A stretch of DNA of 64,000 nt. It comes from Limnohabitans sp. GTDB taxonomy: Bacteria > Pseudomonadota > Gammaproteobacteria > Burkholderiales > Burkholderiaceae_C. Where the stretch lies: assembly GCF_017848645.1 (NCBI RefSeq), contig NZ_JAFEIF010000002.1:1-64000 (forward strand), written 5' to 3'. The position numbers were made by a program, and so were the translations under genes. This document shows positions 54,669 through 62,700 of the stretch, piece by piece (the first letter of the stretch is position 1; each line of letters begins with the position of its first letter). Under the pieces are notes generated by a model. It saw only the letters and a program-made list of their open reading frames with translations, did no database searches and was not told where the DNA came from.

Positions 54669-55838
54669 TCAAGCCAGCCAGCCCACGCGCTCCAAAGTCC
54701 AGACAAGACCCAACACCACGATGGCTGTCGAACCGCCTGCCACGACCACCCAGCGGTAAAAACGGGTGCGGCGCAACAGCCAGGCGATGGGCAAGAACAC
54801 CAAAACGATGGCCAGCTGGCCCAGTTCTACGCCCACATTGAATCCGCCCAGGGCTGCGACCAGGGCGCTGGCGGGCAAGCCCAGATCCAGCAGCACGCTG
54901 GCAAAGCCAAAGCCGTGAACCAAGCCAAACACGAAGGCCAAGCGCCAGCGCTTGAGCGAGTTGATGCCCAGCAGATTGTTCAAGGCGGCCAGCACCACCG
55001 ACAAGGCGATGGCCGGCTCCACCAGATCGGGCGGGGGCGTGAGCCACCCCAGGATGGTCAAGCCCAGTGTGATGGAGTGCGCCACCGTGAAAGCCGTGAC
55101 CACGGCCAGCACATCGATCAGCACAGGTCTGGCCTGCTGCGCTGCGGGCCACTGCGTGATCCGTTGGCGCGAGGGCTGCAAGGGTGCCAGCACCAACAGG
55201 CTGAGCAAAAAAACAATGTGGTCAATGCCGATCCAGATGTGCCACACCCCTTCGACGATGTAGCGGCCGAACACCCGCCAAGCGCTGCTGTCGGCCTGGC
55301 TCAGCTGCGCCTCGGGGCGCTCGGGGCTGAGCAAGGCGCTGCTCTGAAAGCCCGGCAAATCCACCTTCAACAGGCCACGGTGCAAGCTGTCTTGATCAAA
55401 CATCAGGCCATAGCGCAAGGTCAGAGGGGCACTCGAAAGATCCGAGATGCCGGGGCAATCGGGTGTCCACTGCGCACTCAGATAAGTCCCGTCGGCGTGT
55501 TCGCTGGCTTGCAGATCGGCCACGCCCAACTGGCATTTTTGGCCCGCCGCACTCAGCTGCAAACCCTGATCGAGCCAACGGCCCAGTTCAGCGCTGCGCA
55601 TCTGGGTCTCGCCCCAGCTGACTTGGCCATCGCGGTCGGCATCCAGATCGAAGATCAGGTCCACATCGCGCAGATGCAGGTCGGCACGCAAGGTCAGCCG
55701 CCCCTCTGGCGCGCTGAGCGTGAGATAACTGTTGCTGCTGGAATGCGCCAGAGCCGCGCCCGACCACAGCACAGCAGCCACAAAGGTCAACACACCGAGC
55801 AAGGCACGCCAGTGCTGGCGCATGGGTTGGCGGGTCAT
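54669..55838 (-). CDS. HupE/UreJ-family membrane protein with periplasmic EF-hand-like domain
   Basis: 389-residue protein: signal peptide (to about residue 32, SGAALAHSSSNSYL), an extracytoplasmic domain of about 170 residues, then six or seven membrane helices of the HupE/UreJ type. The family core HIWIGIDHIVFLLSLLVL, FTVAHSITLGL and GLVHGFGFASVLLD is intact; relatives are linked to nickel or cobalt handling, but many of this long form have no known role. Within the soluble part, residues 66-77 (DADRDGQVSWGE) are a perfect EF-hand calcium loop. The chosen ATG overlaps the stop of the TPR gene upstream, so the two are coupled; an extension into that gene is unlikely. No hydrogenase or urease genes are nearby. 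Confidence 0.83.
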   Translation of the reverse strand: MTRQPMRQHWRALLGVLTFVAAVLWSGAALAHSSSNSYLTLSAPEGRLTLRADLHLRDVDLIFDLDADRDGQVSWGETQMRSAELGRWLDQGLQLSAAGQKCQLGVADLQASEHADGTYLSAQWTPDCPGISDLSSAPLTLRYGLMFDQDSLHRGLLKVDLPGFQSSALLSPERPEAQLSQADSSAWRVFGRYIVEGVWHIWIGIDHIVFLLSLLVLAPLQPSRQRITQWPAAQQARPVLIDVLAVVTAFTVAHSITLGLTILGWLTPPPDLVEPAIALSVVLAALNNLLGINSLKRWRLAFVFGLVHGFGFASVLLDLGLPASALVAALGGFNVGVELGQLAIVLVFLPIAWLLRRTRFYRWVVVAGGSTAIVVLGLVWTLERVGWLA

Positions 55839-57145
55839 GGGCGCTCCTTGGACCAGCTCGGGTGAGCCTTCAGCTGTAACAGGAGCGGGGCCAATTGCGG
55901 GTCGGTGTAGCTCGTAGTTTGCGCCCACTGGACCACCGGTTCGGCCGCCCGTGCCTGCTGGAGCGCGAGCGCGGCCTGGGCGAACAGCAGTGCGTCAGGT
56001 GGTTCCTTTTGCATTTGCCAGTTCTCGATGGACAAGGCCAGGCCGGCCGCCAGATCTTGCCCATACGCAATTTGGTAAATCAGTTTGGGCCGTTCGATCA
56101 GTGATTCCTGGCGCAGCGCTTGCGATTGCAGGCGCGCCCCCATCTGCCCGGCCAAGGCCGCTTCATCCGGCGCTTTCAGCCCGCGACTGGCCATCAGGGC
56201 CTGCATCAACAAGGCATCGGTCAAGTTGGCGTTGAGCTTGGCCGAGTTGGCCGTGGCGACGGCTTTGGCCTGCTGAAACTGCCCCTGCTGGTTGAGCAAA
56301 TCCGCCAAGGACAGCCTGAGCAAATGCGACTGGGGGTGGGCCTGCAGCAGCCGCTGCCAGACGGCGATGGCCCGATCGGGCTGATGGGCCACGCGGTGCG
56401 CCTCGCCCAGATGAAAGCCGATCCAGACTTGCGAGGCGGCATCTTGGTGATCGGGCGAGCGCATCGACGCGCTCAGCAATTGCACGGCAGTCAAGGCTTG
56501 TCCGGTTCGGTAAAGCAAAACAGCGCGGTAAATCTCGCCTTCTCTCGGGCCAAAGCGTCGCGCTATGTCTTCGGCGTCTTGGCGGGCAGCGCTCATGTTG
56601 GCTTGGAGCAAATGCAGGGCAAAGCGCCACGACCAGAACTCTGTACGCTCGGGGTTCAGGGCGATGGCCTGGTTGATGTCTTTCAAGCCACCATCGAAGT
56701 CGTGGAAACCCTGCTTGACCAAACCCCGCATGAAAAAACCATCGGCGGGCAGATCAGATGTCTGCCACCAAGGCATCAAAGCCGCCTTGGCCGAACCAAA
56801 CCAGCGCAAATCGCCCTCATTGAAGCCCAAGCTGAACACGGCCCGGGCATAGGCCAGTGCTGCCTGCAAGTCTTGCGGTTGAGCTCGCCAAGCCTGGTCC
56901 AGAGCACGCAGCGAACTGGCGCTGCCCCCCGCCGTGTGCACCGAAGCGGCCAAAACAACCGCCGAAGGTTGAGGCAAAAAACGCTCCTGCGCGGTGGCGC
57001 TCAAGCCTGTCAACACGAGCGAGGCGGCCATTGCGATGTGGCGGCAGTCACGCCAGTCATTGGAAAACGGTGCAGATTGAAAAGGCGACCCAAGCAAAGG
57101 GGTTTTGTCCATCTTGGGAGAGCTTTCAAGGAATGTGACTAGCAT
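55835..57145 (-). CDS. Tetratricopeptide-repeat protein, probably secreted
   Basis: 436 residues of mainly helical repeats with TPR-like spacing (for example LAYARAVFSLGFNEGDLRW, DINQAIALNPERTEFWSWRF, WQRLLQAHPQSHLLRLSLAD), a protein-interaction scaffold. The segment AMAASLVLTGLSATAQE near residue 40 resembles a signal or anchor sequence, so periplasmic location is likely whichever start is used; ATG codons at 57145 and 57112 are both possible. It is coupled to the HupE/UreJ-like gene downstream and divergent from a small secreted peptide gene. Family not recognised beyond the repeats; a shared membrane-associated function with its partner is inferred. Confidence 0.75.
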   Translation of the reverse strand: MLVTFLESSPKMDKTPLLGSPFQSAPFSNDWRDCRHIAMAASLVLTGLSATAQERFLPQPSAVVLAASVHTAGGSASSLRALDQAWRAQPQDLQAALAYARAVFSLGFNEGDLRWFGSAKAALMPWWQTSDLPADGFFMRGLVKQGFHDFDGGLKDINQAIALNPERTEFWSWRFALHLLQANMSAARQDAEDIARRFGPREGEIYRAVLLYRTGQALTAVQLLSASMRSPDHQDAASQVWIGFHLGEAHRVAHQPDRAIAVWQRLLQAHPQSHLLRLSLADLLNQQGQFQQAKAVATANSAKLNANLTDALLMQALMASRGLKAPDEAALAGQMGARLQSQALRQESLIERPKLIYQIAYGQDLAAGLALSIENWQMQKEPPDALLFAQAALALQQARAAEPVVQWAQTTSYTDPQLAPLLLQLKAHPSWSKERP

Positions 57146-57217
57146 GGAGGTGTGTCTGAAACCGCAGACACTTGATTCTGAATCTTTTCGACAACCTCAT
57201 TCCCAGAAGGTGTTTCT

Positions 57218-57370
57218 ATGAAAATCGTGATGACGGCTCTTGTTTCTGCTTTCATGCTGATGTCCGCTCCCGCCTTCGCAGGCAGCCATGGCGGCGGCAA
57301 AATGGACGACAAAAAAGTTGACTGCTCGAAAAAAGAAAACGAGAAGAACCCCGCTTGCGTCAAGAAGTAA
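57218..57370 (+). CDS. Small secreted peptide, 50 residues, Lys-rich with two cysteines
   Basis: A short gene starting MKIVMTALVSAFMLMSAPAF with a textbook signal peptide (cleavage after AFA), leaving a mature peptide of about 28 residues: a Gly/His segment GSHGGGKMDD followed by a Lys-rich part with cysteines in VDCSKKENEKNPACVKK. It is supported by the signal peptide, by AGAAGG upstream and by a strong intrinsic terminator 20 bases after the stop, which together make a self-contained transcription unit. The two cysteines could pair in the periplasm. The His/Asp/Cys content hints at metal binding, unproven. Similar tiny exported peptides occur in Burkholderiales; I do not recognise a named family. 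Confidence 0.8.
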   Translation: MKIVMTALVSAFMLMSAPAFAGSHGGGKMDDKKVDCSKKENEKNPACVKK

Positions 57371-57390
57371 TTTTTCTTGGCTCTGCGCAA

Positions 57391-57415
57391 AAACCCCTCT
57401 TGAGGGGTTTTTTTT
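57391..57415 (+). terminator. Intrinsic terminator of the small peptide gene
   Basis: AAACCCCTC, two-base loop, GAGGGGTTT and a continuous T-run: a perfect nine-pair stem with U-tract directly after the 50-residue peptide gene. Confidence 0.95.
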
Positions 57416-57452
57416 CGCCTGTCTGCAAACCCATCTTATTCTTCCTGTCCAA

Positions 57453-57528
57453 GGTTACAAAACCAGAACAATTCAACCAGCCTACGGATTTGGTAACAAA
57501 ATTTCACGATATCGCATAGGATGGTTAC
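57453..57528. promoter_or_regulatory. GGTTAC half-sites upstream of the second gap gene
   Basis: GGTTACAAAACC (57453-57464) matches the palindrome in front of the first gap gene at 10 of 12 bases; further half-sites GGTAAC (57492) and GGTTAC (57523) follow within 76 bases. Suggests common control of both GAPDH genes by one regulator. Confidence 0.5.
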
Positions 57529-57589
57529 ATACAAGGGCCACGCGTTGAGTGTGGCCATTGCTCAAATCCCCAACGAAAGTGAGACCCCC

Positions 57590-58588
57590 ATGACCACCAA
57601 AATCGGCATCAACGGATTTGGCCGCATCGGCCGCATGGTGCTGCGTGCAGCGGTGCAAAACTTCAAGGATGTCGAGATCGTCGGCATCAACGACCTGCTG
57701 GAGCCCGAGTACCTGGCCTATATGCTGGAGTACGACAGCGTGCATGGCCGCTTCCAGGGCACGCTGTCGGTCGAGGGCAGCACCCTGATCGTGAACGGCC
57801 AACGCATTCGCCTCACACAAGAGCGCGACCCGGCCAACCTGAAGTGGAACGAGGTGGGCGCGGACGTGGTGATCGAAGCGACAGGCTTGTTTCTGGACAA
57901 GGACAGCGCGGGCAAACACCTGAGCGCAGGCGCCAAAAAGGTGGTGATGTCGGCGCCGTCGAAAGACGACACGCCGATGTTTGTGTATGGGGTGAACCAT
58001 GCGTCCTACGCGGGCCAGGCCATCATCAGCAACGCCAGCTGCACCACCAACGCGCTGGCCCCCATCACCAAAGTACTGAACGACAAATGGGGCATCAAGC
58101 GCGGCCTGATGACCACCGTGCACGCCACCACCGCGACCCAAAAAACCGTGGACGGCCCGAGCAACAAAGACTGGCGCGGGGGGCGCGGCATTCTGGAAAA
58201 CATCATCCCCAGCAGCACGGGCGCAGCCAAGGCGGTGGGCGTGGTGATCCCCGAGATCAAGGGCCGGCTCACAGGCGTGGCGGTGCGCGTGCCCACCAGC
58301 GATGTGTCGCTGGTGGATTTGACGGCCGAACTGAACAACCCAGCCACCTATGCCGAAATCTGCGCCGAGATGAAGGCGCAAAGTCAAGGGGCGCTCAAGG
58401 GGGTGTTGGGCTACACCGAGGCCAAGGTGGTGTCGACCGATTTCCGGGGCGAGGTGTGTACCAGCGTGTTCGACGCAGAGGCAGGCATGGCCCTCGACAG
58501 CACCTTCGTCAAGGTGATGGCTTGGTACGACAACGAGTGGGGCTACTCGAACAAGTGCCTGGAGATGGCGCGGGTGGTGGGGCGCTGA
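57590..58588 (+). CDS. gap: Glyceraldehyde-3-phosphate dehydrogenase, type I (paralogue 2)
   Basis: Second full-length GAPDH of the window, 332 residues. [18 protein letters not shown], catalytic [14 protein letters not shown], the S-loop [18 protein letters not shown] and [11 protein letters not shown] are all canonical. It carries the common Pro in the S-loop that paralogue 1 lacks, and NASCTTNA instead of NASCTTNC. I start at ATGACCACCAAAATCGG since the extra upstream frame has no counterpart in the family. Two paralogues may divide glycolytic and gluconeogenic work or differ in cofactor; the repeated GGTTAC sites in both promoters imply coordinated rather than exclusive expression. Confidence 0.96.
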   Translation: MTTKIGINGFGRIGRMVLRAAVQNFKDVEIVGINDLLEPEYLAYMLEYDSVHGRFQGTLSVEGSTLIVNGQRIRLTQERDPANLKWNEVGADVVIEATGLFLDKDSAGKHLSAGAKKVVMSAPSKDDTPMFVYGVNHASYAGQAIISNASCTTNALAPITKVLNDKWGIKRGLMTTVHATTATQKTVDGPSNKDWRGGRGILENIIPSSTGAAKAVGVVIPEIKGRLTGVAVRVPTSDVSLVDLTAELNNPATYAEICAEMKAQSQGALKGVLGYTEAKVVSTDFRGEVCTSVFDAEAGMALDSTFVKVMAWYDNEWGYSNKCLEMARVVGR

Positions 58589-58689
58589 GCAAGCTCATGG
58601 GCATGGAGGCAAGCGGGTAAATGCTGTCTTGACAGCTTGGTGCGCCCCGCACAAAGTGGGCGGCTGTTCTTTTGAAGGCTCGCCTGCCC

Positions 58690-60624
58690 ATGAACACCTC
58701 TCAGCACGAACACATTGCCCAAGTGGTCCATGTCGCCACCTACGGCACAAACGCTGCGGCACCGCGCCATGAGCAGCTGATACGCGACTCCTGGTTTCGC
58801 TGTGTGCACGAGCACCAGCTGGACCCCACCCGCATGCAGGAAGCCATCATCTTGCCGCACACGCGCTTGCGTGAGCACCAGGACCAGATGGAAGCGTTTT
58901 TGCACATCGCGCGGCATGGCCTGGAGTCGCTCTATGCCAAAGTCGCGGGCCTCGGTTATGTGGTGTTGCTCACCGATGCCAAGGGCGTGACGGTGGATTT
59001 TCTGGGCGATCTGGTGTTCGAGCCCAGCTTGCGCAAGGCGGGGCTGTACCTGGGGGCCGACTGGAGCGAGCAGCATGCAGGCACTTGTGGCGTGGGCACT
59101 TGCATCAACACCGGGCAGGCGCTCACGGTGCATTTGGACGACCACTTCGATGCCACGCACATTCCACTGACCTGCACCTCGGCGCCCGTGTATGACAGCC
59201 GCGGCCAGCTCAGCGCCGTGCTGGACATCTCGCAACTGAGCTCGGCCCAGCCCAAGGCGAGCCAGCACCTGGCCTTGCAGCTGGTGCAGATGTACGCGCA
59301 CGACATCGAGAACGCCGCTTTTTTGTACCGACATCGCCGCGACTGGATTTTGCGCTTGTCCAGTGCGCCGCAGTTTCTGGATGTGCAGCCCGAGTACCTG
59401 CTGGCGCTGGACACGCAGGGCCGCGTGGTGGGTCACAACCGCCGCGCTCAGCTGGGTTTGCAAACTGACCCGATGCAGCCCCTGCTCGGGACGCGTTTTG
59501 AGCGATTGTTTGAATTGCCCTTTGCCGATTTGGGGCGTTATGTGCAAACGCGCCCCTCGGACCAGCGCGCGGTATTGCACGCTGGCGGGCGGCAATTGCT
59601 GTTTTTGTCAGCCACCCCGCCGCCCAAACAGCCCGCCAGCCAGAGCCTGCGCGAGACAGCGGTACCACCCGCCTTGGCGGCCCTGTCTGCAGGAGACCCG
59701 TCCTTGGATCGGCAAATCGAGCGCGTGGCGCGGCTGGTCAACTCGCCCATCAGCTTGCTGATCACGGGTGAGACCGGCTCGGGCAAGGAATACTTTGCCA
59801 AGGCCGTGCATGCCAGCAGCGAGCGCAGGCAGCGGCCCTTTGTGGCGGTCAACTGCGCCGCGATTCCCGAGACCCTGATCGAGAGCGAGCTGTTCGGGCA
59901 TTTGCCCGGCAGCTTCTCGGGCGCTTCGCCCAAGGGCAAACGGGGGCTCATTCCAGAGGCCGATGGGGGCACCTTGTTTCTGGACGAAATCGGGGACATG
60001 CCGCTGGCCTTGCAGGCCCGGCTGCTGCGTGTGCTGTCCGAGCGCGAAGTCTTGCCCGTGGGGGCCACGCGGGCGGTGCCGGTCAATGTGCGGGTGATCG
60101 CGGCCACCCATGCGCCTCTGGAGACCTGGGTGCGGGCCGGGCGTTTTCGGGACGACCTGTATTACCGCCTGAATGGGGCGCACATCACGCTGCCGCCCTT
60201 GCGTGAGCGATCCGATCTGAGCGCCATGATTGACCGTCTGCTGCAGGGGCGAACGCTGGCCCCCGAAGCTCGGCAGCGCCTCTTGCAGCACCGCTGGCCA
60301 GGCAACCTGCGTGAACTGCGCAATGTGCTCGATTACGCCAGCAGCATGGGGCGTCATGACCCGATCGGGCTGGAGGACTTGCCGGAGCTGCTGGGCAGCG
60401 AAGTGATCAAGCCGGTTGTGTCCCTTGGTACCGCGCAGCCTTTGCCAGCAGGCGATGACGCCGCTTTGTTGCACGCGCTGCGCCAAGCGCAGTGGAACGT
60501 GAGCGCCGTGGCCCGCGAGTTGAAGCTGTCGCGCATGACGCTGTACCGGCGCATGAAGCGTTCAGGCATCGTGGCACCGCATCGGCAAGCTGACGGATCG
60601 GTGGGTGATGGGGCGAGTCTGTGA
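58690..60624 (+). CDS. Sigma-54-dependent transcriptional activator, AcoR-like
   Basis: 644-residue enhancer-binding protein: N-terminal sensory part with a GAF domain (about residues 60-190, including SEQHAGTCGVGTCINTGQAL and CTSAPVYDSRGQLSAVLDIS), a PAS-like middle segment, an AAA+ domain with Walker A GETGSGKE (about residue 358) and Walker B GGTLFLDEIGD, and a C-terminal Fis-type helix-turn-helix (WNVSAVARELKLSRMTLYRR). The sigma-54 contact loop reads GSFSGA instead of GAFTGA, a conservative change that keeps the Phe. AcoR-type proteins sense small ketones, alcohols or aldehydes. The following gene has a -24/-12 promoter and repeated TGTGACA sites, so its target is almost certainly the flavin monooxygenase. 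Confidence 0.92.
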   Translation: MNTSQHEHIAQVVHVATYGTNAAAPRHEQLIRDSWFRCVHEHQLDPTRMQEAIILPHTRLREHQDQMEAFLHIARHGLESLYAKVAGLGYVVLLTDAKGVTVDFLGDLVFEPSLRKAGLYLGADWSEQHAGTCGVGTCINTGQALTVHLDDHFDATHIPLTCTSAPVYDSRGQLSAVLDISQLSSAQPKASQHLALQLVQMYAHDIENAAFLYRHRRDWILRLSSAPQFLDVQPEYLLALDTQGRVVGHNRRAQLGLQTDPMQPLLGTRFERLFELPFADLGRYVQTRPSDQRAVLHAGGRQLLFLSATPPPKQPASQSLRETAVPPALAALSAGDPSLDRQIERVARLVNSPISLLITGETGSGKEYFAKAVHASSERRQRPFVAVNCAAIPETLIESELFGHLPGSFSGASPKGKRGLIPEADGGTLFLDEIGDMPLALQARLLRVLSEREVLPVGATRAVPVNVRVIAATHAPLETWVRAGRFRDDLYYRLNGAHITLPPLRERSDLSAMIDRLLQGRTLAPEARQRLLQHRWPGNLRELRNVLDYASSMGRHDPIGLEDLPELLGSEVIKPVVSLGTAQPLPAGDDAALLHALRQAQWNVSAVARELKLSRMTLYRRMKRSGIVAPHRQADGSVGDGASL

Positions 60625-60666
60625 CACCTGTCACAGGGTGGGTGTGACACCTGACGCGCTGTGACA
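60620..60666 (+). promoter_or_regulatory. Upstream activator sites, TGTGACA repeats
   Basis: TGTGACA-CC-TGTCACA (60620-60635, overlapping the activator's stop) is a perfect inverted repeat, and TGTGACA recurs at 60643-60649 and 60660-60666. The group lies 70-115 bases ahead of the -24/-12 promoter, the normal place for enhancer-binding protein sites. Confidence 0.75.
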
Positions 60667-60734
60667 TCCGGGAAGACCCCCGTGCCATCTGGGATTGTTG
60701 AGCTCTGACAAGGACTTGCGTGTGCTGAACGGGC

Positions 60735-60749
60735 TGGCACGGCACTTGA
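60735..60749 (+). promoter_or_regulatory. Sigma-54 promoter of the flavin monooxygenase
   Basis: TGGCACGGCACTTGA matches the TGGCAC-N5-TTGC consensus with correct spacing; only the last base of the -12 element differs. It lies 52 bases before the monooxygenase start and downstream of the TGTGACA repeats. Confidence 0.85.
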
Positions 60750-60801
60750 TTGACCCACAGACCGCGCCATGTCGTGTGCGGCACAACCAGGAGAGAAACC
60801 C

Positions 60802-62610
60802 ATGAGTGACAAGACCCCCTCGCAGAGGGCGCAAGATTGGCTGTCGGGCTTTGAGAATGCCCTGAGCCAAGGCCAGACGGCGCAAGCCACCGCCCTGTTT
60901 GACACCGACTGCTACTGGCGGGATTTGGTGTCGTTCACTTGGAACATTTGCACCCAGGAAGGCCAAGATGCCATTGAGGCCATGCTGCAAGCGCGGCTGG
61001 CCGATGTGCAGCCCTCGAACTTTGCGCTCGAAGGCGAGGCCACCGAGGCCGATGGCGTGGTCGATGCCTGGTTCACCTTTGAAACCGGTGTCTCGCGCGG
61101 GCGTGGTCACCTGAGGCTCAAGGCCACGGCCCAAGGCGATCGGGCCTGGACGCTGTTGACCACCATGACCGAGCTCAAAGGCTTTGAAGAAAAAAAGGGC
61201 AGCCGCCGCATCAAAGGGGCCGAACACGGCGCACAAGTGGGCCGCAAAAGCTGGCTGGAGCGACGCCAGGATGAAGAGGCCCGCTTGGGCTACGACGAGC
61301 AGCCGCATGTGTTGATCGTCGGGGGCGGGCAGGGGGGCATCATGCTGGCGGCCCGGCTGCGGCGTCTGGGTGTGCCGACCATCGTGGTCGAGCGCAATGA
61401 AAAAGCCGGTGACAGCTGGCGCAAGCGCTACAAAACCCTGTGCCTGCACGACCCGGTCTGGTATGACCACCTGCCCTACATGCCTTTCCCCGACGACTGG
61501 CCGGTGTTTGCCCCCAAGGACAAGGTCGGTGACTGGCTGGAGATGTACACCAAGGTCATGGAGATCAACTACTGGGGATCGACCACGGCCAAAAAGGCCA
61601 CCTTCAACGAGGCCCAAGGCGAATGGGAAGTCGTGGTGGACCGCGCTGGCCAAGAGGTGGTGCTGCGCCCCAAAGAGTTGGTGTTTGCGCTGGGCGTGTC
61701 GGGTTATGCCAACGTGCCCAAGATTGCGGGCGCTGACAGCTTTTTGGGCGACCAGCACCATTCCAGCAAGCACCCTGGCCCAGAAGACTACAAAGGCAAA
61801 AAAGCGGTGGTGTTGGGCTCCAACAACTCGGCCCACGACATCTGCGCCGCCCTGTGGGAGAACGGCGTTGATGTGACCATGGTGCAGCGCAGCAGCACAC
61901 ACATCGCGCCTTCGGAGTCCCTCATGGAGCTGGCCCTGGGCGGGCTCTACAGCGAAGAGGCGGTGCAAAGCGGCATCGATCACCACAAGGCCGATTTGGT
62001 GTTTGCCAGCGTGCCCTATCAGATCATGCACACCTTCCACATTCCGGTGTACGACGAGATGAAAAAGCGCGATGCCGACCTGTATGGACGGCTGGAGAAG
62101 GCGGGCTTCATGCTGGACTTTGGCGACGATGGCTCAGGCTTGTTCATGAAGTACCTGCGCCGGGGCTCGGGTTATTACATCGACGTGGGCGCGAGCGAGC
62201 TGGTGGCCAACGGCAGTGTGAAGCTCAAAAGCCACAACAACATCGAGCGCATCAACCCCAAGAGCGTGACCCTGACCGATGGCACCGAGCTGGAGGCCGA
62301 TTTGCTGGTGTACGCCACGGGTTATGGCTCGATGAACCACTGGCTGGCCGACCTGATCTCTCCAGAGGTGGCTGACCGCGTGGGCAAGGTCTGGGGCTTG
62401 GGTTCGGGCACCACCAAAGATCCTGGCCCTTGGGAAGGCGAGTTGCGCAACATGTGGAAACCCACGCAGCAAAAGCAGCTGTGGATCCATGGCGGCAACC
62501 TGCACCAAAGCCGCCACTACTCGCAGTTCCTGTCGCTGCAACTGAAAGCGCGTTACGAAGGCCTGGACACGCCGGTGTACAAGCCTGCGCCCGTGCACCA
62601 CTTGCGCTGA
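60802..62610 (+). CDS. Flavin-dependent monooxygenase with N-terminal NTF2/SnoaL-like domain
   Basis: 602 residues: an NTF2/SnoaL-like domain (about 10-130, with RDLVSFTWNICTQEG), then a flavin-containing monooxygenase domain with the FAD site VLIVGGGQGGIMLAARL (GGGQGG at 174-179), KRYKTLCLHDPVWYDHLPY, and a second dinucleotide site AVVLGSNNSAHDICAALWE for NADPH in which Asn and Ser replace the usual glycines. The final ATGYGSMNHW is also typical. Such proteins hydroxylate or perform Baeyer-Villiger oxidation with O2 and NADPH. Start ATGAGTGAC follows AGGAGAG; it is transcribed from a sigma-54 promoter next to its AcoR-like activator. The oxidised substrate is unknown. Confidence 0.88.
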   Translation: MSDKTPSQRAQDWLSGFENALSQGQTAQATALFDTDCYWRDLVSFTWNICTQEGQDAIEAMLQARLADVQPSNFALEGEATEADGVVDAWFTFETGVSRGRGHLRLKATAQGDRAWTLLTTMTELKGFEEKKGSRRIKGAEHGAQVGRKSWLERRQDEEARLGYDEQPHVLIVGGGQGGIMLAARLRRLGVPTIVVERNEKAGDSWRKRYKTLCLHDPVWYDHLPYMPFPDDWPVFAPKDKVGDWLEMYTKVMEINYWGSTTAKKATFNEAQGEWEVVVDRAGQEVVLRPKELVFALGVSGYANVPKIAGADSFLGDQHHSSKHPGPEDYKGKKAVVLGSNNSAHDICAALWENGVDVTMVQRSSTHIAPSESLMELALGGLYSEEAVQSGIDHHKADLVFASVPYQIMHTFHIPVYDEMKKRDADLYGRLEKAGFMLDFGDDGSGLFMKYLRRGSGYYIDVGASELVANGSVKLKSHNNIERINPKSVTLTDGTELEADLLVYATGYGSMNHWLADLISPEVADRVGKVWGLGSGTTKDPGPWEGELRNMWKPTQQKQLWIHGGNLHQSRHYSQFLSLQLKARYEGLDTPVYKPAPVHHLR

Positions 62611-62642
62611 AACGGGCTCTGACCTGGCGCTGATGCTGCGCT

Positions 62643-62698
62643 GATCGGCACCACTGCCTGCACATTGTCCGGTGTGCGGGTGGGGTGCCGATCCCTTT
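62643..62698. terminator. Hairpin between monooxygenase and amidase genes
   Basis: GATCGGCACC (62643-62652) pairs perfectly with GGTGCCGATC (62684-62693) around a 31-base loop that can itself fold (CACA with TGTG), followed by CCTTTTC. A terminator for the convergent pair is likely. Confidence 0.65.
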
Positions 62699-62700
62699 TC

